Shown here: positions 25,358 to 35,800 of the stretch, one piece after another
Layout: each line of letters starts with the position of its first letter
How positions within the stretch are numbered: the first letter of the stretch is position 1
Source: Sediminicola sp037203765
GTDB taxonomy: Bacteria > Bacteroidota > Bacteroidia > Flavobacteriales > Flavobacteriaceae
Assembly (NCBI RefSeq): GCF_037203765.1
Contig: NZ_JBBCAS010000007.1
Location: 186,001-250,000, forward strand
Reading direction: 5' to 3'
DNA: 64,000 nt
Notes under the pieces: generated by a model
The model's database searches: none
Seen by the model: only the letters and a program-made list of their open reading frames with translations
What the model was told of the DNA's origin: nothing
Translations under genes and position numbers: made by a program

Positions 25358-28300
25358 CTACATATTTCTTCTGTATTGTCCTCCGACTTCAAAAAGAGCT
25401 TTTGTTATTTGGCCCAAGGAACATACTTTGGTGACCTCCATCAGCTTTTCAAAGATATTCTCATTATTGACTGCCCTATCCTGTAACTCCATCAACTCCT
25501 TTTCCACAATGGCATCATTTCGTTTGTGCAAGTTTTGGAGGGTTGCGATCTGCGCCTCTTTTTCTTCCTCAGTGGCCCTGATTACCTCTGCAGGTAGAAT
25601 GGTAGGGGATCCTTTGGAACTCAAAAAGGTATTAACACCAATAATTGGGAACTCCCCAGTGTGTTTAAGGGTCTCATAATAAAGGCTTTCTTCCTGAATC
25701 TTGGAACGCTGATACATGGTTTCCATGGCGCCTAAAACCCCTCCCCTTTCTGTAATTCTATCGAACTCCAAAAGCACAGCTTCCTCCACTAAATCGGTCA
25801 ATTCCTCAATAATGAACGAGCCCTGCAACGGATTCTCATTTTTCGCCAAGCCCAATTCCTTGTTAATGATCAACTGTATGGCCATGGCCCTTCTTACCGA
25901 CTCCTCGGTTGGCGTGGTAATTGCTTCATCATACGCATTGGTGTGCAAGGAGTTGCAGTTATCATAGATCGCATACAATGCCTGCAAGGTGGTACGGATA
26001 TCGTTAAAATCTATTTCCTGTGCATGCAAGCTCCTACCAGAGGTCTGAATGTGATATTTCAACATTTGGGCCCTAGGATCAGCTCCATATTTATGCTTTA
26101 AGGCCTTTGCCCAGATTTTTCTTGCTACCCTACCGATTACGGCATATTCGGGATCAATACCGTTGGAGAAGAAGAACGAAAGGTTAGGTCCAAATTTATT
26201 GATATCCATCCCTCTACTCAGGTAGTATTCCACATAAGTAAACCCATTGGACAGGGTAAAAGCCAATTGCGTGATCGGGTTTGCACCTGCCTCTGCGATG
26301 TGATATCCAGAGATGGAAACAGAATAGAAATTGCGGATCTCCTTCTGAATGAAATATTCTTGGACATCACCCATAAGTCGCAATGCAAATTCGGTTGAGA
26401 AAATACAGGTGTTCTGTGCCTGGTCCTCTTTCAAGATATCGGCCTGCACCGTTCCCCTAACTTGGTTCAGCGTGGTCTTTTTGATGTTGTCATAAATGTC
26501 TTTAGGCAAAACCTGATCCCCAGTGACCCCTAAAAGCATAAGTCCCAACCCGTCATTACCTTTGGGAAGTTCTCCAATATACTTAGGTCTTTCAACCCCC
26601 TTATCTTTGTAGATAGCATTGATTTTTGCCTCTACCTCCTTTTCTAGGCCATTCTCCTTGATGTACTTTTCACAATTCTGATCAATAGCGGCATTCATAA
26701 AAAATCCCAACAACATGGGAGCCGGGCCATTGATGGTCATACTCACAGAGGTCATTATCCCACTGAGATCAAAACCGGAATACAATTTTTTTGCATCGTC
26801 CAAACAGCATATGGAAACACCCGCATTTCCAATTTTGCCATAGATATCGGGCCTGTGATCAGGATCGTTCCCATAAAGGGTTACCGAATCGAATGCCGTG
26901 GACAAACGTTTGGCCGGCATACCAAAACTCACGTAGTGAAAACGCCTATTGGTACGTTCAGGACCTCCTTCACCAGCAAACATCCTCGTTGGATCCTCTT
27001 CTGTCCTTTTAAAAGGATAGAGTCCGGCTGTATACGGAAATTCCCCTGGAACATTTTCTTGCAAGGTCCAACGCAACAGATCTCCCCATGCCTTGTACTT
27101 TGGAAGCACTATCTTGGGAATGTCTACCTGGGACAATGATTTGGTATGGGTTTCTATCTTGATCTCTTTATCCCTTACCTTAAAGCTATAGACTGGGTCC
27201 TTGTATTTCTGGACTTTGGATTCCCAATTGATGATACTATCCCAATGATATGGATCCAGGTCCATCTTAACCCGATCAAACTCTTTTAAGAGCAATGCCA
27301 TAAGCTGCCCATTTTCTGGGTGCTCTAAATTTAACTGTTCGTCATCTACACCAATTTTGGTCAGACCAAGAGCTCCATCTGCAAGACCTTCAAGGGTTTT
27401 ATATATGCCGTATAATTGTTGCGCTACTTTTGATTGCGCATTGACCATCTCATCATAAGCCCTGTTATTCTCCGCTATTTCAGATAGGTACCTGGTTCTT
27501 GATGGAGGGATAACAAAAATCTTTTCGGTAATCTCATGGGTTGCCACAAAAGAGGAATTTAGGTCGGCATCCACTTTTTCCACCAGCTTGGCGGTTATGG
27601 CCCCATAAAGCCTGTTCATGCCAGGATCATTGAATTGGGATGCAATAGTCCCAAAAATAGGAAGATCCTCTTGGGGAGTGTCCCAGAGGTCATTGTTCCG
27701 CATATATTGCTTTTTCACATCCCTAAGGGCATCCAAGGAACCTCTTTTATCAAATTTATTGATAGCCACAAGGTCTGCAAAATCGAGCATATCAATTTTC
27801 TCCAATTGTGTGGCTGCCCCAAATTCTGGGGTCATCACATAAAGTGACACATCACTGTGCTCTATTATTTCGGTATCTGACTGCCCGATTCCGGAAGTCT
27901 CCAAGATGATCAGGTCAAATCCCGCGGCCTTCAATACTTGAACGGCCTCTTCCACATATTTGGACAACGCCAAATTGGATTGTCTTGTCGCCAATGAACG
28001 CATATAGACCCGGTCATCACTGATCGCATTCATCCTGATCCTATCCCCCAATAATGCCCCGCCAGTCTTTCTTTTGGATGGATCCACGGAAACAATACCA
28101 ATGGTCTTTTCGGGAAAATCCAATAAAAATCTTCTAACCAATTCATCAACCAAGCTCGACTTTCCTGATCCTCCAGTTCCGGTAATTCCCAATACGGGCA
28201 CCTTATTTTTTTTATGATCTACGGCAGAAAATTGAGATTTAAACTGATCATTTCTATTCTCCGCCAAACTAATCAAACGGGCCAAAGTATTCACATCCTT

Positions 28301-28792
28301 TTCTTCCAATGAGGCAACCAAAGATTTCCCTTTTGGAAGCAACAAAGAAGGAACAGGAAAATCACTTTGTGCTACCAGATCATTGATCATTCCTTGTAGG
28401 CCCATAGTTCTACCGTCATCAGGGGAATAGATACGGGTAATTCCGTAATCCATCAATTCTTTGATCTCTTCGGGAAGGATGACTCCACCTCCTCCTCCAA
28501 ATATTTTTATATGCGATGCCCCACGTTCCTTGAGTAGATCATACATGTACTTGAAATATTCATTATGCCCTCCCTGATAGGACGTCATCGCTATAGCATT
28601 AACATCTTCCTGTATGGCACAATCTACGACTTCGGTAACGCTTCGGTCATGTCCCAAATGGATGACTTCCACTCCTGTGGATTGTATTATTCTACGCATT
28701 ATATTGATGGCGGCATCGTGACCGTCAAAAAGAGATGCTGCTGTTACGATTCGCACTTTATTTTTTGGAGTGTAAGGCTTTATTTGTTCCAT
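25358..28792 (-). CDS. icmF: Fused isobutyryl-CoA mutase IcmF (B12-dependent)
   Basis: A 1144-residue enzyme combining, in order, the B12-binding domain (DGHDAA at 23-28, with His25 the lower cobalt ligand), a MeaI-type G-protein chaperone (P-loop GITGTGGSGKSS at 202-213) and the acyl-CoA mutase barrel (from about 560: TNRRFHYVSFG, KRLSTAFDSVTLYG, VSMTINGPAP). It interconverts isobutyryl-CoA and n-butyryl-CoA, and related acyl-CoA pairs, through a radical mechanism, while the GTPase loads or protects the cofactor. The domain order and LSTAFDSVTLYG segment separate it from methylmalonyl-CoA mutase. Likely role: valine or branched acyl-CoA catabolism. It is monocistronic; no cobalamin riboswitch was recognised. 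Confidence 0.95.
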   Translation of the reverse strand: MEQIKPYTPKNKVRIVTAASLFDGHDAAINIMRRIIQSTGVEVIHLGHDRSVTEVVDCAIQEDVNAIAMTSYQGGHNEYFKYMYDLLKERGASHIKIFGGGGGVILPEEIKELMDYGITRIYSPDDGRTMGLQGMINDLVAQSDFPVPSLLLPKGKSLVASLEEKDVNTLARLISLAENRNDQFKSQFSAVDHKKNKVPVLGITGTGGSGKSSLVDELVRRFLLDFPEKTIGIVSVDPSKRKTGGALLGDRIRMNAISDDRVYMRSLATRQSNLALSKYVEEAVQVLKAAGFDLIILETSGIGQSDTEIIEHSDVSLYVMTPEFGAATQLEKIDMLDFADLVAINKFDKRGSLDALRDVKKQYMRNNDLWDTPQEDLPIFGTIASQFNDPGMNRLYGAITAKLVEKVDADLNSSFVATHEITEKIFVIPPSRTRYLSEIAENNRAYDEMVNAQSKVAQQLYGIYKTLEGLADGALGLTKIGVDDEQLNLEHPENGQLMALLLKEFDRVKMDLDPYHWDSIINWESKVQKYKDPVYSFKVRDKEIKIETHTKSLSQVDIPKIVLPKYKAWGDLLRWTLQENVPGEFPYTAGLYPFKRTEEDPTRMFAGEGGPERTNRRFHYVSFGMPAKRLSTAFDSVTLYGNDPDHRPDIYGKIGNAGVSICCLDDAKKLYSGFDLSGIMTSVSMTINGPAPMLLGFFMNAAIDQNCEKYIKENGLEKEVEAKINAIYKDKGVERPKYIGELPKGNDGLGLMLLGVTGDQVLPKDIYDNIKKTTLNQVRGTVQADILKEDQAQNTCIFSTEFALRLMGDVQEYFIQKEIRNFYSVSISGYHIAEAGANPITQLAFTLSNGFTYVEYYLSRGMDINKFGPNLSFFFSNGIDPEYAVIGRVARKIWAKALKHKYGADPRAQMLKYHIQTSGRSLHAQEIDFNDIRTTLQALYAIYDNCNSLHTNAYDEAITTPTEESVRRAMAIQLIINKELGLAKNENPLQGSFIIEELTDLVEEAVLLEFDRITERGGVLGAMETMYQRSKIQEESLYYETLKHTGEFPIIGVNTFLSSKGSPTILPAEVIRATEEEKEAQIATLQNLHKRNDAIVEKELMELQDRAVNNENIFEKLMEVTKVCSLGQITKALFEVGGQYRRNM

Positions 28793-28935
28793 ATGTAATT
28801 TAGAGACATTTTTAGATGCGCAATTTACGAAAAGTGCAAAGTATATAAAGTATAAATCGGAATATTATAAAAATACCAATGAGATTGAGTCTTCAATTCT
28901 GAATACCTTAATTTTACCCCTTAAAATGAACCATT

Positions 28936-29787
28936 TTGAAAACCACTATTCTAATCAATTGCCCAGATCAGGCCGGAATAATAAGCTCAGTAACAGGTTT
29001 TATTCATAATAAAGGGGGCAACATAATTTATATAGACCAACATGTGGACAAGCAGGCCGACGTTTTTTTTATGCGGCTGGAAAGTGAATTTGATGAAAAC
29101 ACCATTTCATTTGAACATTTCAAGTCCCAATTTGAGAAGCAAATAGCGGGTCCCTTCGATATGGATTTTAAAATTCACCTTAGTGGTATAAAACCCAAAA
29201 TGGCCTTATTTATATCCAAGTACAACCACTGCCTTTATGATCTGTTGAGCAGATTTAATTCTGGTGAATTGGAGGTGGATATCCCCTTTATTTTGAGCAA
29301 CCACAAAGATCTTCAGAATATTTCGGAACAGTTCCAGATTCCCTTTTACCATATTCCTGTAACCAGGGACAATAAAGAGGAAGCCGAGAACAAACATTTG
29401 GAGCTCTTGGAGCAACATGGAATCGATTTTATTGTGCTGGCGAGGTATATGCAGATCATCCCTCCCAAAACCATTGACCAATATCCAAATAAGATCATTA
29501 ACATCCACCATTCCTTTTTACCAGCATTTGCAGGTGCAAAACCATACCACGCTGCTTTTGCAAGAGGAGTCAAAATCATTGGGGCTACCAGTCATTATGT
29601 AACGGAAGAATTGGATGCTGGCCCAATTATTGAACAGGATGTGGTTACCGTGACGCATGCACATACCATTAAGGATTTTATAGCCAAAGGTCAGGATTTG
29701 GAAAAAATAGTATTATCCAGGGCTGTAAAGTTGCACATCCAAAGAAAAACAATGGTGTACAATAACAAGACCGTTATTTTTTCCTAA
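28936..29787 (+). CDS. purU: Formyltetrahydrofolate deformylase PurU (TTG start)
   Basis: A 283-residue enzyme that hydrolyses 10-formyltetrahydrofolate to formate and tetrahydrofolate, feeding PurT and balancing one-carbon pools. An N-terminal ACT domain (INCPDQAGIISSVTGF, about 1-80) is followed by a formyltransferase domain. The catalytic triad is visible: Asn and His in NIHHSFLP and Asp in EELDAGPII. The first codon must be TTG at 28936 (or ATT before it): an in-frame TGA lies at 28927-28929, and the ATG at 28926 is in another frame. It is divergent from icmF. Confidence 0.94.
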   Translation: MKTTILINCPDQAGIISSVTGFIHNKGGNIIYIDQHVDKQADVFFMRLESEFDENTISFEHFKSQFEKQIAGPFDMDFKIHLSGIKPKMALFISKYNHCLYDLLSRFNSGELEVDIPFILSNHKDLQNISEQFQIPFYHIPVTRDNKEEAENKHLELLEQHGIDFIVLARYMQIIPPKTIDQYPNKIINIHHSFLPAFAGAKPYHAAFARGVKIIGATSHYVTEELDAGPIIEQDVVTVTHAHTIKDFIAKGQDLEKIVLSRAVKLHIQRKTMVYNNKTVIFS

Positions 29788-29856
29788 TTAAAACATCTTT
29801 GGCGACTTTATTGTAAGCCAAATGACATGTTATAAAATAAATTACATTACTAAAAT

Positions 29857-30570
29857 ATGGATATGATCAAAAAAATATTACTGATTACAGTGATTTTCCA
29901 ACTCGTAGCCTGTGCGGAACTGCAGCAAGTTGTTGATCAGTTTCCCCAGGGAACCTACGGCATAGGCAATGAGGAAATAGCCAACGGACTAAGGGAAGCA
30001 TTGGACAAGGGCATTGAAAGACAGGTCAGCAAGCTCACCAAGGAAGATGGCTATTACAGGAACGAATTGGTCAAAATATTGCTACCGGAAGAACTGCAAA
30101 AAGTAGACAGAACCCTTAGGGATGTTGGACTGGGCAGTCTTGCCGATGAAGGATTAAAAGTATTGAACAGGGCGGCAGAGGAAGCTGTAGGCGAAGCCAC
30201 ACCTATATTTATCAATGCCGTGAAAGGAATCACCTTTACGGACGCAAAAAATATTCTTTTGGGCAATGATGATGCTGCCACCCTATATCTAAAAAATACA
30301 ACCCAAACAGAACTGTACAACAAATTCAATCCGATAATAAAAAATTCATTTCAACGGGTGGGTGCAGATAAAATTTGGAGCAATATCATCACGCGCTATA
30401 ACAATCTTCCCCTAACCAACAATGTCAATCCCGACCTCACTGATTATGTCACCCAAGAGGCCCTATCAGGTGTATATACCATGATCGCTGTGGAGGAAAA
30501 GGAAATAAGGACCAATGTCTCCTCAAGGACTACGGCACTACTTCGCAAAATTTTTGCCTTACAGGACTGA
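29857..30570 (+). CDS. DUF4197 lipoprotein
   Basis: A 237-residue lipoprotein; the signal ends LVACAE with the lipobox Cys at 19 (or 17 from the second ATG). The DUF4197 features are present: GIGNEEIANGLREALDKGIERQV, then ALSGVYTMIAVEEKEIRTN near the C-terminus. The mature protein is helical and probably periplasmic. The function of the family is unknown to me. A gap of about 420 bases follows. Confidence 0.88.
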   Translation: MDMIKKILLITVIFQLVACAELQQVVDQFPQGTYGIGNEEIANGLREALDKGIERQVSKLTKEDGYYRNELVKILLPEELQKVDRTLRDVGLGSLADEGLKVLNRAAEEAVGEATPIFINAVKGITFTDAKNILLGNDDAATLYLKNTTQTELYNKFNPIIKNSFQRVGADKIWSNIITRYNNLPLTNNVNPDLTDYVTQEALSGVYTMIAVEEKEIRTNVSSRTTALLRKIFALQD

Positions 30571-30739
30571 TAATGAGTTATTTTAATTGGAAATCTGACA
30601 ATATTTTAAAAAAAAATTCGTTACTTTAAAGTATAGCTAACATAACGTAATGGTAATACTTATGTCAGCTCTATTTTCAAGTAAAATGCAATATTTGCAT
30701 TGATTTATTTGAGTTAGTAATTTTTGAGTTAGTTAGTTT

Positions 30740-30766
30740 AAAACCGGTGGGAGCACCGGTTTTTTT
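30740..30766 (+). terminator. Intrinsic terminator in the intergenic region
   Basis: AAAACCGGTG pairs perfectly with CACCGGTTTT around GGAG, followed by further T residues. Confidence 0.85.
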
Positions 30767-30965
30767 ATTCTGTACCTCCATAGCTACAAGGCCAATTACC
30801 AACCGGGAATTCCCAACAACCATTTTATACCAAAAATGCACACCCGCCCTTTGTGCCCGACCTAGGATCATCAAAATAATTACAATGGCACACTTTACTT
30901 TTGGTTGAAAATAGTGTCTAATCAATTTTAATGCAACATTGGTACTTCTTGTTAACAAATACCAC

Positions 30966-30973
30966 TACTTTTG
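30966..30973 (+). promoter_or_regulatory. Promoter -7 box of the AraC-type regulator
   Basis: TACTTTTG matches TAnnTTTG and lies 18 bases before the ATG at 30992, implying a very short leader. Confidence 0.55.
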
Positions 30974-30991
30974 CCCGCTGAAATTGAATCT

Positions 30992-32503
30992 ATGCTGTCG
31001 AGATTATTCATTATCCTTTCCTTCTCCTTTTTTCAACCTTTACTTGGACAATTTGAGGATGTCAAAACTGTTCAATGTGATATCAATGAATTGAGTAGAT
31101 TGGCAACACAGAATATTTCTTCCCTAAGTGCAAATGAAGTATTTCAACTGGGTGTTTGCGAGTACAAATTCGAAAATTATGCAAAGGCAGAGGATTATTT
31201 CAAAAATGCCGAAGTAAAAGGTTTCAGCAATAGAGAACTTTTGATCACCTATTCCCAGCTTAATGAAATAGCCCTCAATAGCGCAATGAACAAAAGCAAT
31301 GGTAATTCTACCAATAACAAGGGCGCCAAAGATGGAAATGCTAAAAAAAATGCTATGGTTACCAGTGCAACTTCCAACCAAACCATAGTAATCCACAATA
31401 ATTCCCTTCAACATGAATTATTAAACTACCTTTTTATTATCATCTCGGCCATAGGAACCCTTATAGGATTGAGGTTAATATCGAAATATCAGAAAACAGA
31501 TAGACATAATATTTTTTTAGGTCTATTCATTATAGGACTATCCTTAATGCTTTTTGAATTGGCTTTATATTGGTGGACCAATCTAAATTATCAACCCAAA
31601 ATTTCATTTTTCCGGGTCCAATTTTTTATTTGGCTGCCTTCATTGTATGTATACCTGAAGCACAAATTAGATCCAACATCGTCCTTTTCCCCAAAACAAA
31701 TAGTCACACACTACGGCATTTTCATCATTGCCTTTATATCCCTATTGTTTCTTGGAAACCTGAATCCTTCGGGCAATTCAATTACCACAAGCACCATCGC
31801 AATCTTTTTGAACAGCTTGTATCTCAAATCGGCCCATACCACCCTATATTTTATAATGCTGATCGGACTTTTTAACAAATACAAAGGCACAGTGAGCACT
31901 CCCAATAAAAATTGGATGGTATTGCTGTTGTCATTCATAGCCGTTATTTTGATATTGCTCTATATCAGGACTACTAGTGAGCAGATCAGTGATTTTGACT
32001 TTCTAACAAAATCCTTTGCCGCCATTCTATTATCGATCTTTATTTGTTGTTCAGGATTAATGCTCTATATAAGTCCACAAATCATTACCAATCCGGAACT
32101 GGCGGACAACAAAAGTGATGACCACAATCCAAAGTACAAGAATTCGGGACTTACAGAGGACATGCTTGCCACACTAAAGAGTGATTTATACGAGTTGTTG
32201 AAGCACAAGAAGCCACATCTGGACAATAATATTACCTTGGAAAAGTTGGCCCAGGAATTAAATACGGATCGCTATAGCTTATCGCAGGTCATCAATCAGG
32301 AGTTTGGCAAAAACTTTTACGAATTCATCAACGATTATAGGGTAGAAGAAACTATAAGCATTATAAACAATAGCACAGAAATCAAAACGGTCAATGATTT
32401 GATTTATGAGTCGGGCTTTAACAACAGGGTCTCTTTTTACAAGGCTTTTAAGAAGAGAAAAAACATGACTCCCATGGAATACATTAAATCCAAACACCCC
32501 TAA
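30992..32503 (+). CDS. Membrane-embedded AraC family transcriptional regulator
   Basis: A 503-residue one-component regulator. The ATG at 30992 (MLSRLFIILSFSFF) gives a signal sequence, and the -7 box sits just before it; the TTG at 30971 lies inside the promoter. The layout is: exported N-terminal part with one TPR-like unit (VFQLGVCEYKFENYAKAEDYFKNAE in pieces), a low-complexity Asn/Lys linker, seven hydrophobic helices (about residues 135-350), then a cytoplasmic AraC-type double HTH (about 395-503: ITLEKLAQELNTDRYSLSQVI and SGFNNRVSFYKAFKKRKNMTP in pieces). It stands upstream of the SusC/SusD pair and is the likely regulator of it. The signal sensed is unknown. Confidence 0.88.
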   Translation: MLSRLFIILSFSFFQPLLGQFEDVKTVQCDINELSRLATQNISSLSANEVFQLGVCEYKFENYAKAEDYFKNAEVKGFSNRELLITYSQLNEIALNSAMNKSNGNSTNNKGAKDGNAKKNAMVTSATSNQTIVIHNNSLQHELLNYLFIIISAIGTLIGLRLISKYQKTDRHNIFLGLFIIGLSLMLFELALYWWTNLNYQPKISFFRVQFFIWLPSLYVYLKHKLDPTSSFSPKQIVTHYGIFIIAFISLLFLGNLNPSGNSITTSTIAIFLNSLYLKSAHTTLYFIMLIGLFNKYKGTVSTPNKNWMVLLLSFIAVILILLYIRTTSEQISDFDFLTKSFAAILLSIFICCSGLMLYISPQIITNPELADNKSDDHNPKYKNSGLTEDMLATLKSDLYELLKHKKPHLDNNITLEKLAQELNTDRYSLSQVINQEFGKNFYEFINDYRVEETISIINNSTEIKTVNDLIYESGFNNRVSFYKAFKKRKNMTPMEYIKSKHP

Positions 32504-32584
32504 ACGTTAAAAAAAAGCCACTACCCAACACTTTTCCTTAATATTTTAACTTTCATCGGTCATTCTTACATGCTGTTGAATATC

Positions 32585-32690
32585 AACCTGCTACAGAAAC
32601 TGTAAGCGTTAACCTGCATCGGATTTAATTCATCTAGGTCGGGAACAATAAGATTAACAACCCTCTTCTGTTAATTTGCGCGCAGGTTAA
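32585..32690. promoter_or_regulatory. Candidate operator: three AACCTGC half-sites
   Basis: AACCTGC occurs at 32585 and 32611 (26 bases apart), and TTAACCTGC at 32609-32617 is the exact reverse complement of GCAGGTTAA at 32682-32690. The site lies between the AraC-type regulator and susC. Confidence 0.4.
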
Positions 32691-32751
32691 AAGGCTAGCT
32701 ACAATCATTGCTTCCATACCAGATGCTTTGCATTCATTTTTTATTTGAATT

Positions 32752-32782
32752 AGCTACTTATAAGAAATAAGCTAGCTTTTTT
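32752..32782 (+). terminator. Terminator-like hairpin in the susC leader
   Basis: AGCTACTTAT can pair with ATAAGCTAGCT (one bulged base), immediately followed by TTTTTT. It could end a short leader RNA or act as an attenuator of susC. Confidence 0.5.
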
Positions 32783-32825
32783 AACCTTACTAAAAACCTT
32801 TTTAATTAACTCAAATTTAATCTTT

Positions 32826-35800
32826 ATGAAAATGAAGTATTTTCTATTTTTTAAGATTTTTCTACTGTCGCTCTTTGTGACCGCGCAGGAGAAAACTATT
32901 ACGGGTACGGTTTCTGACCAGAATAATATTCCCTTGCCCGGTGCCAGTGTTGTGGTCAAAGGAACCTCAACCGGTACACAAACCGATTTTGATGGAAATT
33001 ATGCCATACAAGCAAAATCCGGAGATGTTTTAGTATTCTCCTACATCGGACAAAAATCCGATGAAAGAACAGTTGGAGCTTCCAACGTTATCAATGTTTC
33101 CCTATTAGAGGACGCTCAGGCCCTGGACGAGGTGGTAGTTACTGCACTTGGTATCAGTAGAGAGAAAAAATCGCTGGGATACGCCACACAAGAGATAGGT
33201 GGAGATCAGGTAAGTACTGCTAAAGATCAAAACTTTGTAAACTCACTTTCTGGTAAAGTAGCGGGTGTTGATATTAAGAAAAGTTCAACCTTAGGTGGTT
33301 CTACCAACGTAATTATTAGGGGTTATTCTTCTATTACAGGGAACAATCAAGCCCTATTTGTAGTTGATGGTGTACCAATTAGCAACAGTACATTCAACAC
33401 AGGCACACAGGCCACTGGAGGTGATGGTTATGACTACGGTAATGCCGCCAGTGATATTAACCCTGAGGACATTGAAACAATCAACGTTCTTAAAGGATCG
33501 GCTGCAACTGCACTTTACGGATCCAGAGCTGCAAATGGAGCTATCATCATCACCACAAAAAAAGGAACTTCCAAAAAAGGATTGGGTGTTTCCATCAATT
33601 CTGGAGTAACCTTTGGTAATTATGATGCTGATACTTTCGCAAAATATCAAGACGAATATGGTCAAGGTTACGGACCATACTACGGCGCTGGCTACATAGA
33701 TTCGGCGGATGTCAATGGTGATGGTACCGATGACCTAACACCTCCAACAGGTGAAGATGGATCTTTTGGACTTCGATTTGATCCCAATCTATTGGTTTAC
33801 CAATGGGACTCTTACTATCCACAATTGGATACTTACCTACAACAAAGTCCTTGGATTGCGGCTAAAAACGGTCCAGCCTCTATCTTTCAGACCAGTGTGA
33901 CCAACAGTCAGAACGTTGCAGTAAGTCACGGTGGCGAAGACGGTAGCATGAGGATGAGCTATACAAGATTGGATCAGACCGGTATCATGCCGAACAGTGA
34001 GATCAAACGTCATACTGTAGATTTATCTGGTATCATGAATTTATCCGACAAATTGACCGTTACCGGTAAAGCTACGTACACTAAAAGTGGAGGCCTTGGT
34101 AGATATGGTACAGGTTATGATGCTGAAAACTTAATGACCAACTTCAGACAATGGTGGGCTGTTAATGCTGACTTGGAAGACCAAAGACAAGCCTATTTCG
34201 CAACGCGTCAGAATATTTCCTGGAACCCTAGCGGCCCTAACAGTTTAGGACCAAAATACTGGGACAACCCTTACTTTACACGTTATGAGAACTTCAACAA
34301 TGACGAGCGCAGCAGATTGTTCGGATTTGGAAGTCTTTCTTATAAAGCTACTGATTGGTTAGAAGTTTTTGGTAGAGCTACAGTCGACACCTATTCTGAG
34401 ATCAGAGAAGAGAGAAATCAAGTTGGAGGAATTGACACTCCAGAATATTCTAGAAGAAATATTAATTTTTCTGAATACAACTATGACTTGTTATTGAACT
34501 TCAACAAACAAATAACTGAAAAAGTTGGTGTATCCGGTGTTGTTGGTTCCAATTACAGACAAACCGTTAGCAATTCTGTTACCGCTGCCACAAATGGCGG
34601 ATTGAAATTACCAGGTATTTTCGCACTTTCCAACTCCATCAACCCTATCGTATTTGGTGCGGGATCTGAATTTGATGCAGATGTTAGAGTAGTTGGTGTA
34701 TTTGCAAACGCAAGCTTTGACTATGACAGCACAGTATACTTGGAAGGATCTTTAAGACAGGACACCTTCTCTACACTTCCTGATGGAAACAACTCTTTTT
34801 ATTATCCATCCATATCTACCAGTTTTATCTTTTCCAATTTGTTTGATAGCAATGTCATCTCCTTTGGTAAGCTTAGGGCAGGTTATGCAGAGGTCGGTAA
34901 CGGTGCTGAGCCCTATAACCTAAGAAACACTTACAACCCAATTGCTGGTTTTGGTGGTGCAAATCTATATTCCAATCCAAGTACTTCCAATAACCCCAAC
35001 TTAAGGGAAGAAAGAACTGAAAGTAAAGAGATTGGTCTTGAAATGAACTTCTGGAGAAAAAGATTGGGCTTTGAACTATCTTTATACGAGCAGGTAACAA
35101 GTGATGGTATTATCCCAGTTGAGATTACGCCAGCTTCTGGATTTACCAACACGGTTGTTAACTCTGCACAGGTTTCCAACAAAGGTCTTGAACTTCAATT
35201 ATATGGTTCTGCCATAAAATCTTCTGATTTTGAATGGAGAACTACCTTGAACTTCTCTACCTACAAGAGTGAGGTATTGGATCTATTTGAAGATTCTGAA
35301 AATATCTTGATCAACAGTTTCTTCGGTGTTTCCTTGAACGCTGCCAAAGGAGAAGCTTACGGTACACTAAGAGGTACAGATTATGTTTACCTAGATGGCG
35401 AGAAAGTAGTTGGCACCAATGGTAAGTATCTAAAAACAGCCTCCAACCAAGAAGTCCTTGGAGATATCAATCCAGATTGGAAAGCTGGTCTATCCAACTC
35501 TTTCACTTACAAAAATGTAAACCTTAGCTTCTTGATCGATGTTCAGGAAGGTGGAAGCGTATTTACGGGTGACCTTTACTTCGGTATGGCTACTGGTCTT
35601 TATCCTGAAACTGCAGGTCTTAATGATCTTGGAAACCCATTAAGAGACCCTGTTACAGGAGATAACACCTCTGGTGGCATCATACTTCCAGGAGTTCAAG
35701 CTGACGGCACTCCTAACACGGTTAGAGGTGATTTCACCACATATCAAAACCCATTGGGTAGGTATGGAAACGCACCAGATGCACAATTCGTTTACGATGC

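Larger units (their letters stand above)
30571..30991. other. Intergenic region, possible small RNA
   Basis: No convincing ORF; a 93-codon minus-strand reading frame here passes through a terminator and is rejected. The region carries a strong plus-strand terminator at 30740-30766, about 170 bases after the previous stop, which hints at a separate short transcript between roughly 30620 and 30766, and the regulator promoter at 30966-30973. Confidence 0.5.
32504..32825. other. Regulatory intergenic region upstream of susC
   Basis: No ORF. It contains three AACCTGC half-sites (32585-32591 and 32611-32617 direct, 32682-32690 inverted as GCAGGTTAA) and a terminator-like hairpin at 32752-32782, 44 bases before the susC start. 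No clear TAnnTTTG box was found, so the promoter position is open. Confidence 0.6.

Noticed and set aside
28793..28935. Cobalamin riboswitch before icmF
   Set aside because: The 143-base gap is too short and lacks a recognisable B12-box.
30677..30958. 93-codon minus-strand ORF
   Set aside because: It runs through a strong plus-strand terminator hairpin and has no recognisable domain; probably chance.
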